Below are positions 1 through 5,262 of a stretch of 5,343 nucleotides of DNA, piece after piece; position 1 is the first letter of the stretch, and each line of letters starts with the position of its first letter. The stretch is from assembly GCA_036278255.1 (NCBI GenBank), contig DASULK010000249.1, positions 1 to 5,343 of the forward strand. Reading direction: 5' to 3'. The notes under the pieces are model-generated. The model ran no database searches. It was given only the letters and a program-made list of their open reading frames with translations, and was not told the origin of the DNA. Both the position numbers and the translations under genes were made by a program. The stretch comes from DASULK01 sp036278255. Its GTDB lineage: Bacteria > Actinomycetota > Actinomycetes > Mycobacteriales > Micromonosporaceae.

Positions 1-647
1 GGGCTGGGACGCGGGCCACCGGCGGGAGCCGGTCGTTGGGCCGCTGGGGTGATACCGAAGGGGTTGTTGCCAGCACCCCGGGCCGGCGGGCGACCACCGG
101 GTGCCGATGGACGCGCCCCCGGCGTGACGGGACGACCCGCAGCCGGTGAACCCGGACGCGGCGGAATGGTGCCGGGACCGGGCTTGGGCCGGGATACACC
201 TCCGTCAGCCGGCGGCTCACGGCGCTCGGTTTCCCGCTGCCGGGCAGCCCGGACGGACGCCTCCTGCTCAGCCTTGAGGGCAGCGGCACGCGCCTCGGCG
301 GCCGCTACCTCGATGTCGTGGGCACTCGCCGGCTTGGCGGCTGCCGACGGCGGCGGACCCGGGACCGGGCCCTTGGGTTTGGCCGCTGCCGGCCGACGCG
401 GCGGCCCGGGCTTGGCGGAAACTCTGGTCTCGCCCCCCGCCGCAGCCGGTGGGGTGACGGTCGCGGGGGACGCCGCAGCCTCCGCGGGTGCGGTAAACGC
501 ACCGCGCAGTCGTCGGGCGACCGGCGCTTCCACGGTGCTCGATGCGGACTTAACGAACTCGCCCATCTCCTTGAGTTTGGCGAGCACGGTCTTGCTCTCG
601 ACCCCGAGCTCTTTAGCAAGCTCGTGTACGCGGGCCTTTCCTGCCAC
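1..647 (-). CDS. infB: Translation initiation factor IF-2, N-terminal part (cut by window edge)
   Basis: IF-2 is the GTPase that brings initiator fMet-tRNA to the 30S subunit and promotes 70S joining in the cytoplasm. Only the first 215 codons are here; the G domain and C-terminal domains lie beyond the left edge. The protein starts (GTG as Met) AGKARVHELAKELGVESKTV, the IF2_N helical module, at about residues 1-50. A long Ala/Pro/Gly-rich linker follows, with a charged helical stretch (about residues 110-140) and a GNNPFG motif near residue 195; this is typical of the extended N-terminus of actinobacterial IF-2. The GTG start at 647-645 is chosen because it opens the IF2_N motif exactly and is preceded by GAGGAG four bases upstream. 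An overlapping GTG at 652 is in another frame. This is the last visible gene of the rimP-nusA-ylxR-infB operon, 107 nt after ylxR. Identification is firm from the N-terminal domain and operon position. Confidence 0.96.
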   Translation of the reverse strand, partial: MAGKARVHELAKELGVESKTVLAKLKEMGEFVKSASSTVEAPVARRLRGAFTAPAEAAASPATVTPPAAAGGETRVSAKPGPPRRPAAAKPKGPVPGPPPSAAAKPASAHDIEVAAAEARAAALKAEQEASVRAARQRETERREPPADGGVSRPKPGPGTIPPRPGSPAAGRPVTPGARPSAPGGRPPARGAGNNPFGITPAAQRPAPAGGPRPS

Positions 648-651
648 TGCA

Positions 652-657
652 CTCCTC
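652..657 (-). promoter_or_regulatory. infB ribosome binding site
   Basis: GAGGAG on the minus strand lies 4 nt before the infB GTG start. It decides the start codon. It sits only 5 nt after a strong hairpin (663-694), so the structure could affect ribosome access. Confidence 0.7.
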
Positions 658-662
658 ACTCC

Positions 663-694
663 GAGGTCGTGCGGGCAGCACCCGCAGCGACCTC
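663..694 (-). promoter_or_regulatory. Strong hairpin in the infB leader
   Basis: On the minus strand GAGGTCG (694-688), a single bulged C (687) and TGCGGG (686-681) pair with CCCGCA (675-670) and CGACCTC (669-663) around a 5-nt loop. This is a 13-bp, very GC-rich stem. No U-tract follows, so it is not a classical intrinsic terminator, though actinobacterial terminators may lack one. It could be an mRNA processing or stability element, an attenuator between ylxR and infB, or a structure controlling infB translation. The pairing is seen directly; the function is inferred. Confidence 0.7.
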
Positions 695-744
695 ACTCGT
701 GCACTTGAAGCCTGCTCATTGCTGGGACTTCATCGTGTGCTCAT
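693..744 (-). other. Chain of three overlapping mini-ORFs upstream of infB
   Basis: In the ylxR-infB gap three tiny reading frames follow one another, each start sharing an ATGA with the previous stop: MSTR (744-730), MKSQQ (733-716) and MSRLQVHE (719-693). The first has AGGA 8 nt upstream of its ATG, at the ylxR stop. The last stop lies inside the base of the leader hairpin (663-694), so a ribosome finishing it would cover that stem. They may be leader peptides or a ribosome relay from ylxR to infB, or chance, since ATG and TGA overlap easily. There is no evidence that the peptides are made. Confidence 0.3.
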
Positions 745-754
745 GTCGGTCGTC

Positions 755-1072
755 CTACCTAGCTCTGCGACCCTCGCCGGCCGGTTGACCGGACGAAGTG
801 GTTGACGCGTTGAGGTGTTCAGCCAGCTCACGAGTGTCCGGGACACCCATGATGCGCAATGCCCGCCCAAAGGCGTGGCGACGCTGTGCCAGCTCGAAAC
901 AGGCCGGATCTGGATGCAAATGCGCACCCCGGCCCGGCAGTCTGCGAGCCGGGTCGGGCCGGAGGGTGTGACCACCCTCACTGCCGACCGCGACGATCCG
1001 CAGTAGTTCAGCGGCCGGCGCGCGTTGCCGACAACCCACGCAGGTGCGCTGCGGCCACGCACGTCGTACCAC
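755..1072 (-). CDS. ylxR: YlxR family (DUF448) RNA-binding protein
   Basis: This 105-residue cytoplasmic protein of the YlxR/DUF448 family is almost always encoded between nusA and infB. Family members bind RNA; the Bacillus subtilis protein has been reported to modulate RNase P (RnpM). The family signatures are visible: RTCVGCRQ at residues 9-16 with C11 and C14, and PGRGAHL at 46-52 (the GRGA motif), with a third Cys at 58. A helical region and a low-complexity basic tail ending GEGRRAR follow. The start is GTG at 1072, the first possible start after two in-frame TAG codons. Upstream, AGGGG is about 12 nt away, a rather long spacing, so initiation probably depends on ribosomes arriving from nusA, whose stop is 15 nt upstream. 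Assignment to the family is secure; the molecular role in actinobacteria is not shown by the sequence. Confidence 0.93.
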   Translation of the reverse strand: MVRRAWPQRTCVGCRQRAPAAELLRIVAVGSEGGHTLRPDPARRLPGRGAHLHPDPACFELAQRRHAFGRALRIMGVPDTRELAEHLNASTTSSGQPAGEGRRAR

Positions 1073-1087
1073 CCGGCAAGTCTACCC

Positions 1088-2131
1088 CTACCCGGCGGGA
1101 ACTGCGCCGCCCGGCTCCGCGGGATGATCACCAACCCGGGCGGCCGGAAGGCTTCCCGGCTCGACATCGGGGCGGATGTCGATACGCCAACCGGTGAGTC
1201 GGGCAGCGAGCCGGGCATTCTGCCCCTCACGGCCGATAGCGAGCGAAAGCTGGAAATCGGGCACGATCACTCGGGCGGCACGGTTGGCAGCGTCGACCAC
1301 CTCGACCCGCAGCGCCTTCGCCGGGGACAGAGCATTGCCGACAAAGGTGGCCGAATCCTCCGACCAGTCGATGATATCGATCTTCTCGCCGTGCAGTTCG
1401 CTCATCACGGCGCGCACCCGCTGGCCCATCGGCCCGATGCAGGCCCCCTTGGCGTTGACCCCCGGCACCATCGACCGGACCGCGATCTTCGTCCGGTAGC
1501 CGGCCTCCCGCGCGATGGCGGCGATCTCCACCGTCCCGTCGGCGATCTCCGGCACCTCGAGGGCGAAGAGCTTCTTCACCAGGTTGGGATGCGAACGGGA
1601 GAGTGTGACCTGCGGACCGCGGAATCCCTTGGCGACGTGCACCACGACAGCCCGGATGCGCTGGCCATGCACGTAGGTCTCACCCGGCACCTGCTCGGCG
1701 GCGGGGAGCACCGCCTCCAGCTTACCGAGGTCGACCGAGACGATGCCCTTCTCGATTCGGGCGCCATGGGCCTGCACGACCCCGGTAACCAGGTCGCCTT
1801 CACGGCCGGCGTATTCCCCGAAGTGAACCTCGTCGGTCGCTTCCCGTAGCCGCTGCAGGATCACCTGCTTGGCGGTCATGGCGGCGATACGGCCGAAATC
1901 CTGCGGGGTGTCGTCCCATTCCCGCACGACCTCGCCGTTCTCATCGAGTTCCTGGGCGTATACCGAGGCCGCGCCGGTCTTACGGTCGATCTCGACGCGG
2001 GCGTGGGGCTGCGCTCCCCCGGTGTGCCGGTAAGCGGTCAGTAACGCGGTTTCGATCGCCGCGAGGATGGTGTCGAACGGGATCTCCCGTTCGCGCTCCA
2101 GCGCGCGCAGCGCCATGAGGTCGATATTCAC
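1088..2131 (-). CDS. nusA: Transcription termination/antitermination factor NusA
   Basis: NusA binds RNA polymerase and nascent RNA, affecting pausing, termination and rRNA antitermination. The protein has 347 residues, the usual size for actinobacteria, where the acidic C-terminal repeats of enterobacterial NusA are missing. Order of domains: RNAP-binding N-terminal domain (about 1-105, beginning MNIDLMALRALERE), S1 domain (about 108-178), KH1 (about 200-256, GPMG at 233-236) and KH2 (about 275-320, GREG at 300-303, followed by QNARLAARLTGWRIDI). The tail after 325 is short and low complexity. The start is GTG at 2131, whose TG is shared with the rimP stop TGA (GTGA overlap). No good Shine-Dalgarno is seen, so translation is probably coupled to rimP. 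The stop TAG at 1090-1088 is followed two codons later by a second in-frame TAG, and ylxR continues in the same frame. Confidence 0.98.
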   Translation of the reverse strand: MNIDLMALRALEREREIPFDTILAAIETALLTAYRHTGGAQPHARVEIDRKTGAASVYAQELDENGEVVREWDDTPQDFGRIAAMTAKQVILQRLREATDEVHFGEYAGREGDLVTGVVQAHGARIEKGIVSVDLGKLEAVLPAAEQVPGETYVHGQRIRAVVVHVAKGFRGPQVTLSRSHPNLVKKLFALEVPEIADGTVEIAAIAREAGYRTKIAVRSMVPGVNAKGACIGPMGQRVRAVMSELHGEKIDIIDWSEDSATFVGNALSPAKALRVEVVDAANRAARVIVPDFQLSLAIGREGQNARLAARLTGWRIDIRPDVEPGSLPAARVGDHPAEPGGAVPAG

Positions 2132-2736
2132 CTGATCACCGCTTCTTCTTGGTCGTCGTCGCTGTCGCCGGTGTTCAACTCCTCATCGGCCGTCTCGCCG
2201 ACGCGGTTGAACTCCACCTGCACCCGCCCCGGCCCGAGCTCGGCGTAGCCCCATTCCCCCAACTGCCCGTCGAGGTCCAGCACCACCCGCTCGTCATCCG
2301 CGCTGACCACACGGCCGGTGAGCTGTTTCTGCGCCGCGGTCACCTTCACCAGGCGGCCGACGTTGCGGCGCCAGTGACGCGGCAGGGTCAACGGGCGGTC
2401 CACGCCCGGCGAGCCGACCTCCAGCTGGTACTCCCCCGCGATCAGGTCGGCACCGGCCTCCTCCGCCGCGTCGAGCGCCGCGGAAACCTGCCGGGACACC
2501 TCGGTCACCGCGTCCAACGTGACCCCGCCATCCGCATCGATGAGGACCCGCAGGAGGTGGCGGCGCCCAGCACGCGACACCGTCAGGTCCTCCAGGTCGC
2601 AGCCGGCCGCAAGCACCACCGGCTCGATCACCTCACGCAGCCGCTCCCGTCGGGCCGCCAGGTCGCCGCGCGGGCGCTGGGCCGCTCCCCGCGACCCCGC
2701 CGGGCGCCGGTCAGCGGCGCGGGCACGTGACGTCAT
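2128..2736 (-). CDS. rimP: Ribosome maturation factor RimP
   Basis: RimP assists assembly of the 30S subunit in the cytoplasm. The protein has 202 residues. A basic, disordered extension (1-27) precedes the N-terminal alpha/beta domain (about 28-112). The family signature YQLEVGSPGVDRPL spans 103-116, and the SH3-like C-terminal domain (about 117-175, including KVTAAQKQLTGRV) follows. A strongly acidic tail (ETADEELNTGDSDDDQEEAV) ends the protein. The ATG at 2736 is chosen because AGGAGG lies 9 nt upstream and the family homology begins soon after. The open frame continues upstream to 2901 but codes for unconserved-looking sequence. It is the first gene of the minus-strand operon and overlaps nusA by 4 nt. 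Its upstream region (2737-2914) carries repeats and a hairpin that may be part of its leader. Confidence 0.96.
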   Translation of the reverse strand: MTSRARAADRRPAGSRGAAQRPRGDLAARRERLREVIEPVVLAAGCDLEDLTVSRAGRRHLLRVLIDADGGVTLDAVTEVSRQVSAALDAAEEAGADLIAGEYQLEVGSPGVDRPLTLPRHWRRNVGRLVKVTAAQKQLTGRVVSADDERVVLDLDGQLGEWGYAELGPGRVQVEFNRVGETADEELNTGDSDDDQEEAVIR

Positions 2737-2745
2737 CTGGCGTAT

Positions 2746-2751
2746 CCTCCT
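2746..2751 (-). promoter_or_regulatory. rimP ribosome binding site
   Basis: AGGAGG on the minus strand, 9 nt upstream of the rimP ATG at 2736. This near-perfect Shine-Dalgarno fixes the start well inside the longer open frame that reaches 2901. Confidence 0.8.
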
Positions 2752-2754
2752 CGG

Positions 2755-2780
2755 TCGTCGGCAGCCCCTCGTCGGCAGCC
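2755..2780. repeat. 12-bp direct repeat upstream of rimP
   Basis: TCGTCGGCAGCC occurs at 2755-2766 and again, exactly, at 2769-2780, a period of 14 bp. It lies just upstream of the rimP ribosome binding site. It could be a tandem protein site, a leader RNA element, or a small duplication. Confidence 0.6.
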
Positions 2781-2790
2781 ATGCCAGCTC

Positions 2791-2859
2791 GCCACCGGAC
2801 CGACAGCGTCCGGTGGCTGCGCCGAGCGTAACGCGCAAGCTGGCCCGATGAGCTGTCGG
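2791..2859. promoter_or_regulatory. Perfect inverted repeat with loop-complementary partner (rimP leader candidate)
   Basis: GCCACCGGAC (2791-2800) and GTCCGGTGGC (2808-2817) form a perfect 10-bp stem with a 7-nt loop, CGACAGC (2801-2807). The exact complement of that loop, GCTGTCG, is at 2852-2858. As minus-strand RNA upstream of rimP, the loop could pair with the earlier segment to make a pseudoknot, or the two pairings could coexist as a tertiary contact. As DNA it could be an operator for either divergent unit. I see no convincing -35/-10 pair in 2737-2914 on either strand; TACGCT (2832-2827, minus) is a possible -10 without a matching -35. Confidence 0.45.
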
Positions 2860-2914
2860 CGCACCGATCGGACCCGGACAGCCGGGCCATGGGATACCCA
2901 CACGACGGGCGCGA

Positions 2915-3448
2915 ATGGTGTTGACTGACCTGGTGCGGACCGCAGAAGAAGATCAGGGTCGGGGGTCCGGACTTCCCCGACGCGCACTGCTACGGGCGGC
3001 TCTGGCCGCTGCAGCAGCAGTCCCGCTGGCCAGCTGTGACCTCTCCGACGACGAGCCGGAGCCGGAACCGAGCCCCGACCCGCTCGCCCCGCTGATCACC
3101 GGCGCGCTGGATCTCGCCGCCCGTCACCGAGCGGCGGCCGCGGCTTTTCCCGAGTTGGCCGCGCGGCTGACGTCGGTGGCCCAGGCGCACGAGGCGCATG
3201 CCACAGAGCTCGCCCGGTCTATCGGCGCTGCCGTGCCCAGTGAGGCGGTGGGGAGTGCAAGCCCCTCCGACCCGCCTCCCGGCCCCCAGGAGAGCGACAT
3301 GAAGGCCGCCTTAGCGGCGCTCCGGGCCGCCGAGCAGGAGGGGCGCGATGCGGCGGCGGCAGCCTGCCTGGTCGCCCCGAAGGAACACGCCGCTCTGGTG
3401 GGCAGCATCGCGGCCGCCCGGGCCACCCACCTGGAGGTACTGAAGTGA
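2915..3448 (+). CDS. Predicted Tat-type lipoprotein with ferritin-like helical domain
   Basis: A 177-residue Ala-rich protein. A basic segment with a twin arginine (LPRRALLRAAL, R22-R23) leads into a hydrophobic stretch and a lipobox LASC with Cys41. I therefore predict a lipoprotein exported by Tat and anchored outside the membrane. An acidic Pro/Glu linker follows (42-57), then helices at about 57-105 (with HEAH at 92-95) and 127-177 (with AAEQEGR at 138-144). The helices resemble those of the next gene product and suggest a ferritin-like bundle. The start is ATG 2915; GTG 2918, TTG 2921 and GTG 2933 are alternatives in the same frame, and no strong Shine-Dalgarno is present. It is divergent from rimP and overlaps the next gene by GTGA. 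From memory, Mycobacterium tuberculosis has two Ala-rich genes (Rv2843, Rv2844) in the same place, which suggests conserved synteny. The function is unknown. Confidence 0.85.
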   Translation: MVLTDLVRTAEEDQGRGSGLPRRALLRAALAAAAAVPLASCDLSDDEPEPEPSPDPLAPLITGALDLAARHRAAAAAFPELAARLTSVAQAHEAHATELARSIGAAVPSEAVGSASPSDPPPGPQESDMKAALAALRAAEQEGRDAAAAACLVAPKEHAALVGSIAAARATHLEVLK

Positions 3449-3867
3449 GCGAGGCGCTCGCCGCTGCGCTGGCCGCGGAGTACGCGGCGATCTTCGCGTA
3501 CGGGCCGATCGGTGTACGGCTGAAGGGAGGCGCGGTGGAGCAGGCACGGGCGGCCGAGGCGGCGCACCGGACCCGGCGGGACCGCCTGGTCGTCCTGCTG
3601 GGCGCCGGCGGCGGCAAGGTTCCCGCGGCGGAGCCGGCCTACGCCCTCCCGTTCGCGGTCACCGACTCCGCCAGCGCGATGCGACTGGCCATCGAGGTCG
3701 AGGAGCGGACCGCGGCGGTGTGGCGGGCGGCCCTGCCCGCCACCACCGGGAACCAGCGCGCCCAGGCGCTCGACGGATTGACGGACTGCGCGGTGCGGGC
3801 CACCCGGTGGCGGCGTCTGGCGGGTATGACGCCGCCGACGGTCGCCTTCCCCGGTGGCCCGGCCTGA
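3445..3867 (+). CDS. Ferritin-like domain protein (DUF4439 type)
   Basis: A 140-residue, Ala-rich, all-helical protein without a signal peptide, so probably cytoplasmic. It resembles DUF4439 ferritin-like proteins of actinobacteria. Features: EYAAIFAYGPIG (12-23) in helix 1, EAAH (38-41, an ExxH pattern) in helix 2, AIEVEERTAAVW (82-93) in helix 3, and a last helix DCAVRATRWRRLAG (114-127). The last helix lacks the second ExxH expected of a complete di-iron site, so metal binding is doubtful. The GTG start at 3445 shares bases with the stop of the lipoprotein gene (GTGA) and has GGAGGT (3433-3438) 6 nt upstream, so the two products are probably made together. It stops 64 bp before padR. Family call is moderately sure; biochemical role unknown. 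Confidence 0.85.
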   Translation: MSEALAAALAAEYAAIFAYGPIGVRLKGGAVEQARAAEAAHRTRRDRLVVLLGAGGGKVPAAEPAYALPFAVTDSASAMRLAIEVEERTAAVWRAALPATTGNQRAQALDGLTDCAVRATRWRRLAGMTPPTVAFPGGPA

Positions 3868-3887
3868 CGGGTGACGACCCGCCGGTT

Positions 3888-3899
3888 GGCAAGCTTGCC
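3888..3899. repeat. 12-bp perfect palindrome upstream of padR
   Basis: GGCAAGCTTGCC is completely self-complementary and overlaps the putative -35 element of the padR promoter (3895-3900). It differs in sequence from the GCATAC palindromes nearer the gene, so it may be a site for a second regulator, or incidental. Confidence 0.5.
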
Positions 3900-3923
3900 C
3901 ACTGCATACCGCGTATGCATACT
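3895..3923 (+). promoter_or_regulatory. Putative padR operon promoter
   Basis: TTGCCC (3895-3900) and CATACT (3918-3923) are separated by 17 bp and each match four of six positions of the vegetative -35 and -10 consensus. The -10 ends 8 nt before the padR ATG and there is no Shine-Dalgarno in between, so the mRNA may be leaderless, as is common in actinobacteria. This is inferred from spacing and hexamers only. Confidence 0.45.
3903..3922. promoter_or_regulatory. Nested palindromes, likely PadR operator
   Basis: TGCATAC-CGC-GTATGCA (3903-3919) is a 17-bp inverted repeat with 7-bp arms. It overlaps GTATGCATAC (3913-3922), a perfect 10-bp palindrome. Together they give three GCATAC/GTATGC half-sites. 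They cover the spacer and -10 of the padR promoter and end 9 bp before its ATG. PadR-family repressors commonly bind dyads over their own promoters, so autoregulation of the padR-ABC operon is the obvious reading. Confidence 0.6.
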
Positions 3924-3931
3924 CGGTAGCC

Positions 3932-4528
3932 ATGTCTATTCGACACGGCCTACTCGCCCTGCTCGAACGGGGCCCGATGTACGGCTATCAGCTACGGGCC
4001 GCATTTGAGGAATCAACCGGGGGAACCTGGCCCCTCAATATCGGCCAGGTCTACTCCACACTCGCCCGATTGGAACGCGACGATCTGGTCCGATCGCTGC
4101 CGGAGCACGACGGGGGGCAGCGACCGTACGAAATCACCGATACCGGTCGGGCGGAACTGACGGTCTGGTTCGCCACCCCGGTCAGCCGCACCGACCGTCC
4201 CCGCGACGAACTGGCGATCAAGCTCGCTCTGGCGCTGACCACTCCCGGGGTCGATGTCCGGGCGGTCCTGCAGACCCAGCGCACGGCGACGATGCGCTCC
4301 CTACAGGAATTCACCCGCCTCAAAACGGGTCCGGACCGCCCCGGTGACCTGGCCTGGCGGCTGGTACTGGACGCGATGATCTTCCAAGCCGAGGCGGAGG
4401 CGCGGTGGTTGGACCACTGCGAGGCAAGCCTGGTGCGCTACCAGCCTGCCTCGACGCACCCCGCCACCACGCCCGACGCATCTTCCGAGGCGGCTGCTGC
4501 GGCTGATCCGGCGGAGGTGGCGCAATGA
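3932..4528 (+). CDS. PadR-family transcriptional regulator
   Basis: A 198-residue DNA-binding repressor of the PadR family. The N-terminal winged helix-turn-helix spans about 1-80, with the family pattern GPMYGYQLRAAFEE (14-27), the W33-P34-L35-N36 segment followed by GQVYSTLARLERDDLV (38-53), and the wing around RPYEITDTGR (64-73). The C-terminal alpha-helical dimerisation domain (Vir_act_alpha_C type) spans about 90-170. A low-complexity Ala/Pro/Ser tail (171-198) follows, close to the downstream start. ATG 3932 is chosen because family homology begins at once (MSIRHGLLALLERG). No Shine-Dalgarno is seen, consistent with leaderless translation. It is first in an operon with an ABC ATPase (ATGA overlap) and a permease, so it probably represses its own operon until an effector, perhaps a transported compound, binds. 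The effector cannot be told from sequence. Confidence 0.95.
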   Translation: MSIRHGLLALLERGPMYGYQLRAAFEESTGGTWPLNIGQVYSTLARLERDDLVRSLPEHDGGQRPYEITDTGRAELTVWFATPVSRTDRPRDELAIKLALALTTPGVDVRAVLQTQRTATMRSLQEFTRLKTGPDRPGDLAWRLVLDAMIFQAEAEARWLDHCEASLVRYQPASTHPATTPDASSEAAAAADPAEVAQ

Positions 4529-5262
4529 GTGGAAACACCGAGACCACCGGTGTGCTCGAGTTGCGTTCGGTCCACCGCACCCACGGGTCCGGAGAGGCCG
4601 CGGTGCACGCGCTCCGCGGGGTCAGCCTCACCGTGCAATCGGGCGAGTTCGTCGCGGTTATGGGGCCGTCCGGATCCGGGAAATCCACACTGCTGAACCT
4701 CGCAGGCGGGCTGGACAGCCCGTCCCAGGGCGAGGTGCTGGTCGAAGGACAGCACCTCCGCGCGCTCAACCGCCGCCAGCTCGCCCGGCTCCGCCGCCGC
4801 TCAGTCGGCTACGTCTTCCAGGATCTCAACCTGCTGGCCAGCCTGACCGCCGCCGAGAACGTCGCGCTGCCGCTGGAACTGGACGGCCTCGGCGTACGAC
4901 CGGCCCGCCGGCTGGCGCTGGCCGCGCTCGCCGAAGTCGACCTCGCCGACCTGGGGCCACGGTTTCCCGACGAGATGTCCGGCGGACAGCAGCAGCGGGT
5001 GGCGATCGCCCGCGCGTTGGTCGGCGACCGGCGGCTGGTACTCGCCGACGAACCGACCGGCGCGTTGGACTCGCAGACCGGCGAAGCCGTGCTGCGCCTG
5101 CTCCGCGCCCGCGTCGATGCCGGTGCCGCAGCCGTGCTGGTGACCCACGAGGCCCGGCACGCGGCCTGGGCGGACCGGGTGGTGTTCCTCCGCGACGGCA
5201 TCGTGGTCGACACCTCCGGCCCGCTGGTCGAGCCCGAGCAGTTGCTGGAGCCGGCACCGTGA
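4525..5262 (+). CDS. ABC transporter ATP-binding protein, MacB/LolD type
   Basis: A 245-residue cytoplasmic ATPase of the MacB/LolD/FtsE-like group that works with FtsX-type permeases. All core motifs are intact: Walker A GPSGSGKST (47-55), Q-loop Q99, signature MSGGQ (151-155) followed by QQRVAIARAL, Walker B LVLADEP (171-177) with catalytic Glu176, D-loop ALD (180-182), and switch His208. The insertion DLNLLASLTAAENVALPLEL after the Q-loop is typical of this group. The usual aromatic A-loop residue before the first beta-hairpin appears to be His20 instead of Tyr, a small deviation. Start ATG 4525 overlaps the padR stop (ATGA) and has GGAGGT (4513-4518) 6 nt upstream. The permease start overlaps its end (GTGA). 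The complex likely exports a drug, peptide or lipoprotein-like substrate, or acts as a mechanotransducer; the substrate is unknown. Confidence 0.96.
   Translation: MSGNTETTGVLELRSVHRTHGSGEAAVHALRGVSLTVQSGEFVAVMGPSGSGKSTLLNLAGGLDSPSQGEVLVEGQHLRALNRRQLARLRRRSVGYVFQDLNLLASLTAAENVALPLELDGLGVRPARRLALAALAEVDLADLGPRFPDEMSGGQQQRVAIARALVGDRRLVLADEPTGALDSQTGEAVLRLLRARVDAGAAAVLVTHEARHAAWADRVVFLRDGIVVDTSGPLVEPEQLLEPAP

Noticed and set aside
49..708. Plus-strand open frame (219 codons) opposite infB
   Set aside because: The minus strand encodes the IF-2 N-terminus with its conserved module; this frame is its Ala/Gly-rich antisense shadow.
1025..1849. Long plus-strand open frame (274 codons) opposite nusA and ylxR
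   Set aside because: It is antisense to the unmistakable NusA and YlxR coding sequences. Its translation is Arg/His/Asp-rich without domains, as expected of a GC-rich shadow frame.
2149..2730. Plus-strand open frame (193 codons) opposite rimP
   Set aside because: Shadow of the rimP coding sequence, with no recognisable domain and no ribosome binding site of note.
2737..2901. N-terminal extension of RimP by 55 residues
   Set aside because: The open frame allows it, but the AGGAGG site 9 nt before ATG 2736 and the usual family length support the shorter protein. The extension would translate across the hairpin and direct repeats.
2921..2949. TTGACT as a -35 element inside the lipoprotein gene start
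   Set aside because: No acceptable -10 follows at 16-18 bp, and no start codon suitable for the signal peptide lies downstream. TTGACT is better explained as codons of the N-terminus.
3868..3881. Stem CGGGT-GACG-ACCCG right after the ferritin-like gene as a terminator
   Set aside because: The stem is only 5 bp with no T-tract, too weak to call a terminator in DNA of this GC content.
3124..3933. Minus-strand open frame (269 codons) opposite the ferritin-like pair
   Set aside because: The plus-strand genes have a lipobox, GTGA overlap and Shine-Dalgarno sites; the antisense translation is low-complexity Arg/Gly/Pro and shows no domain.
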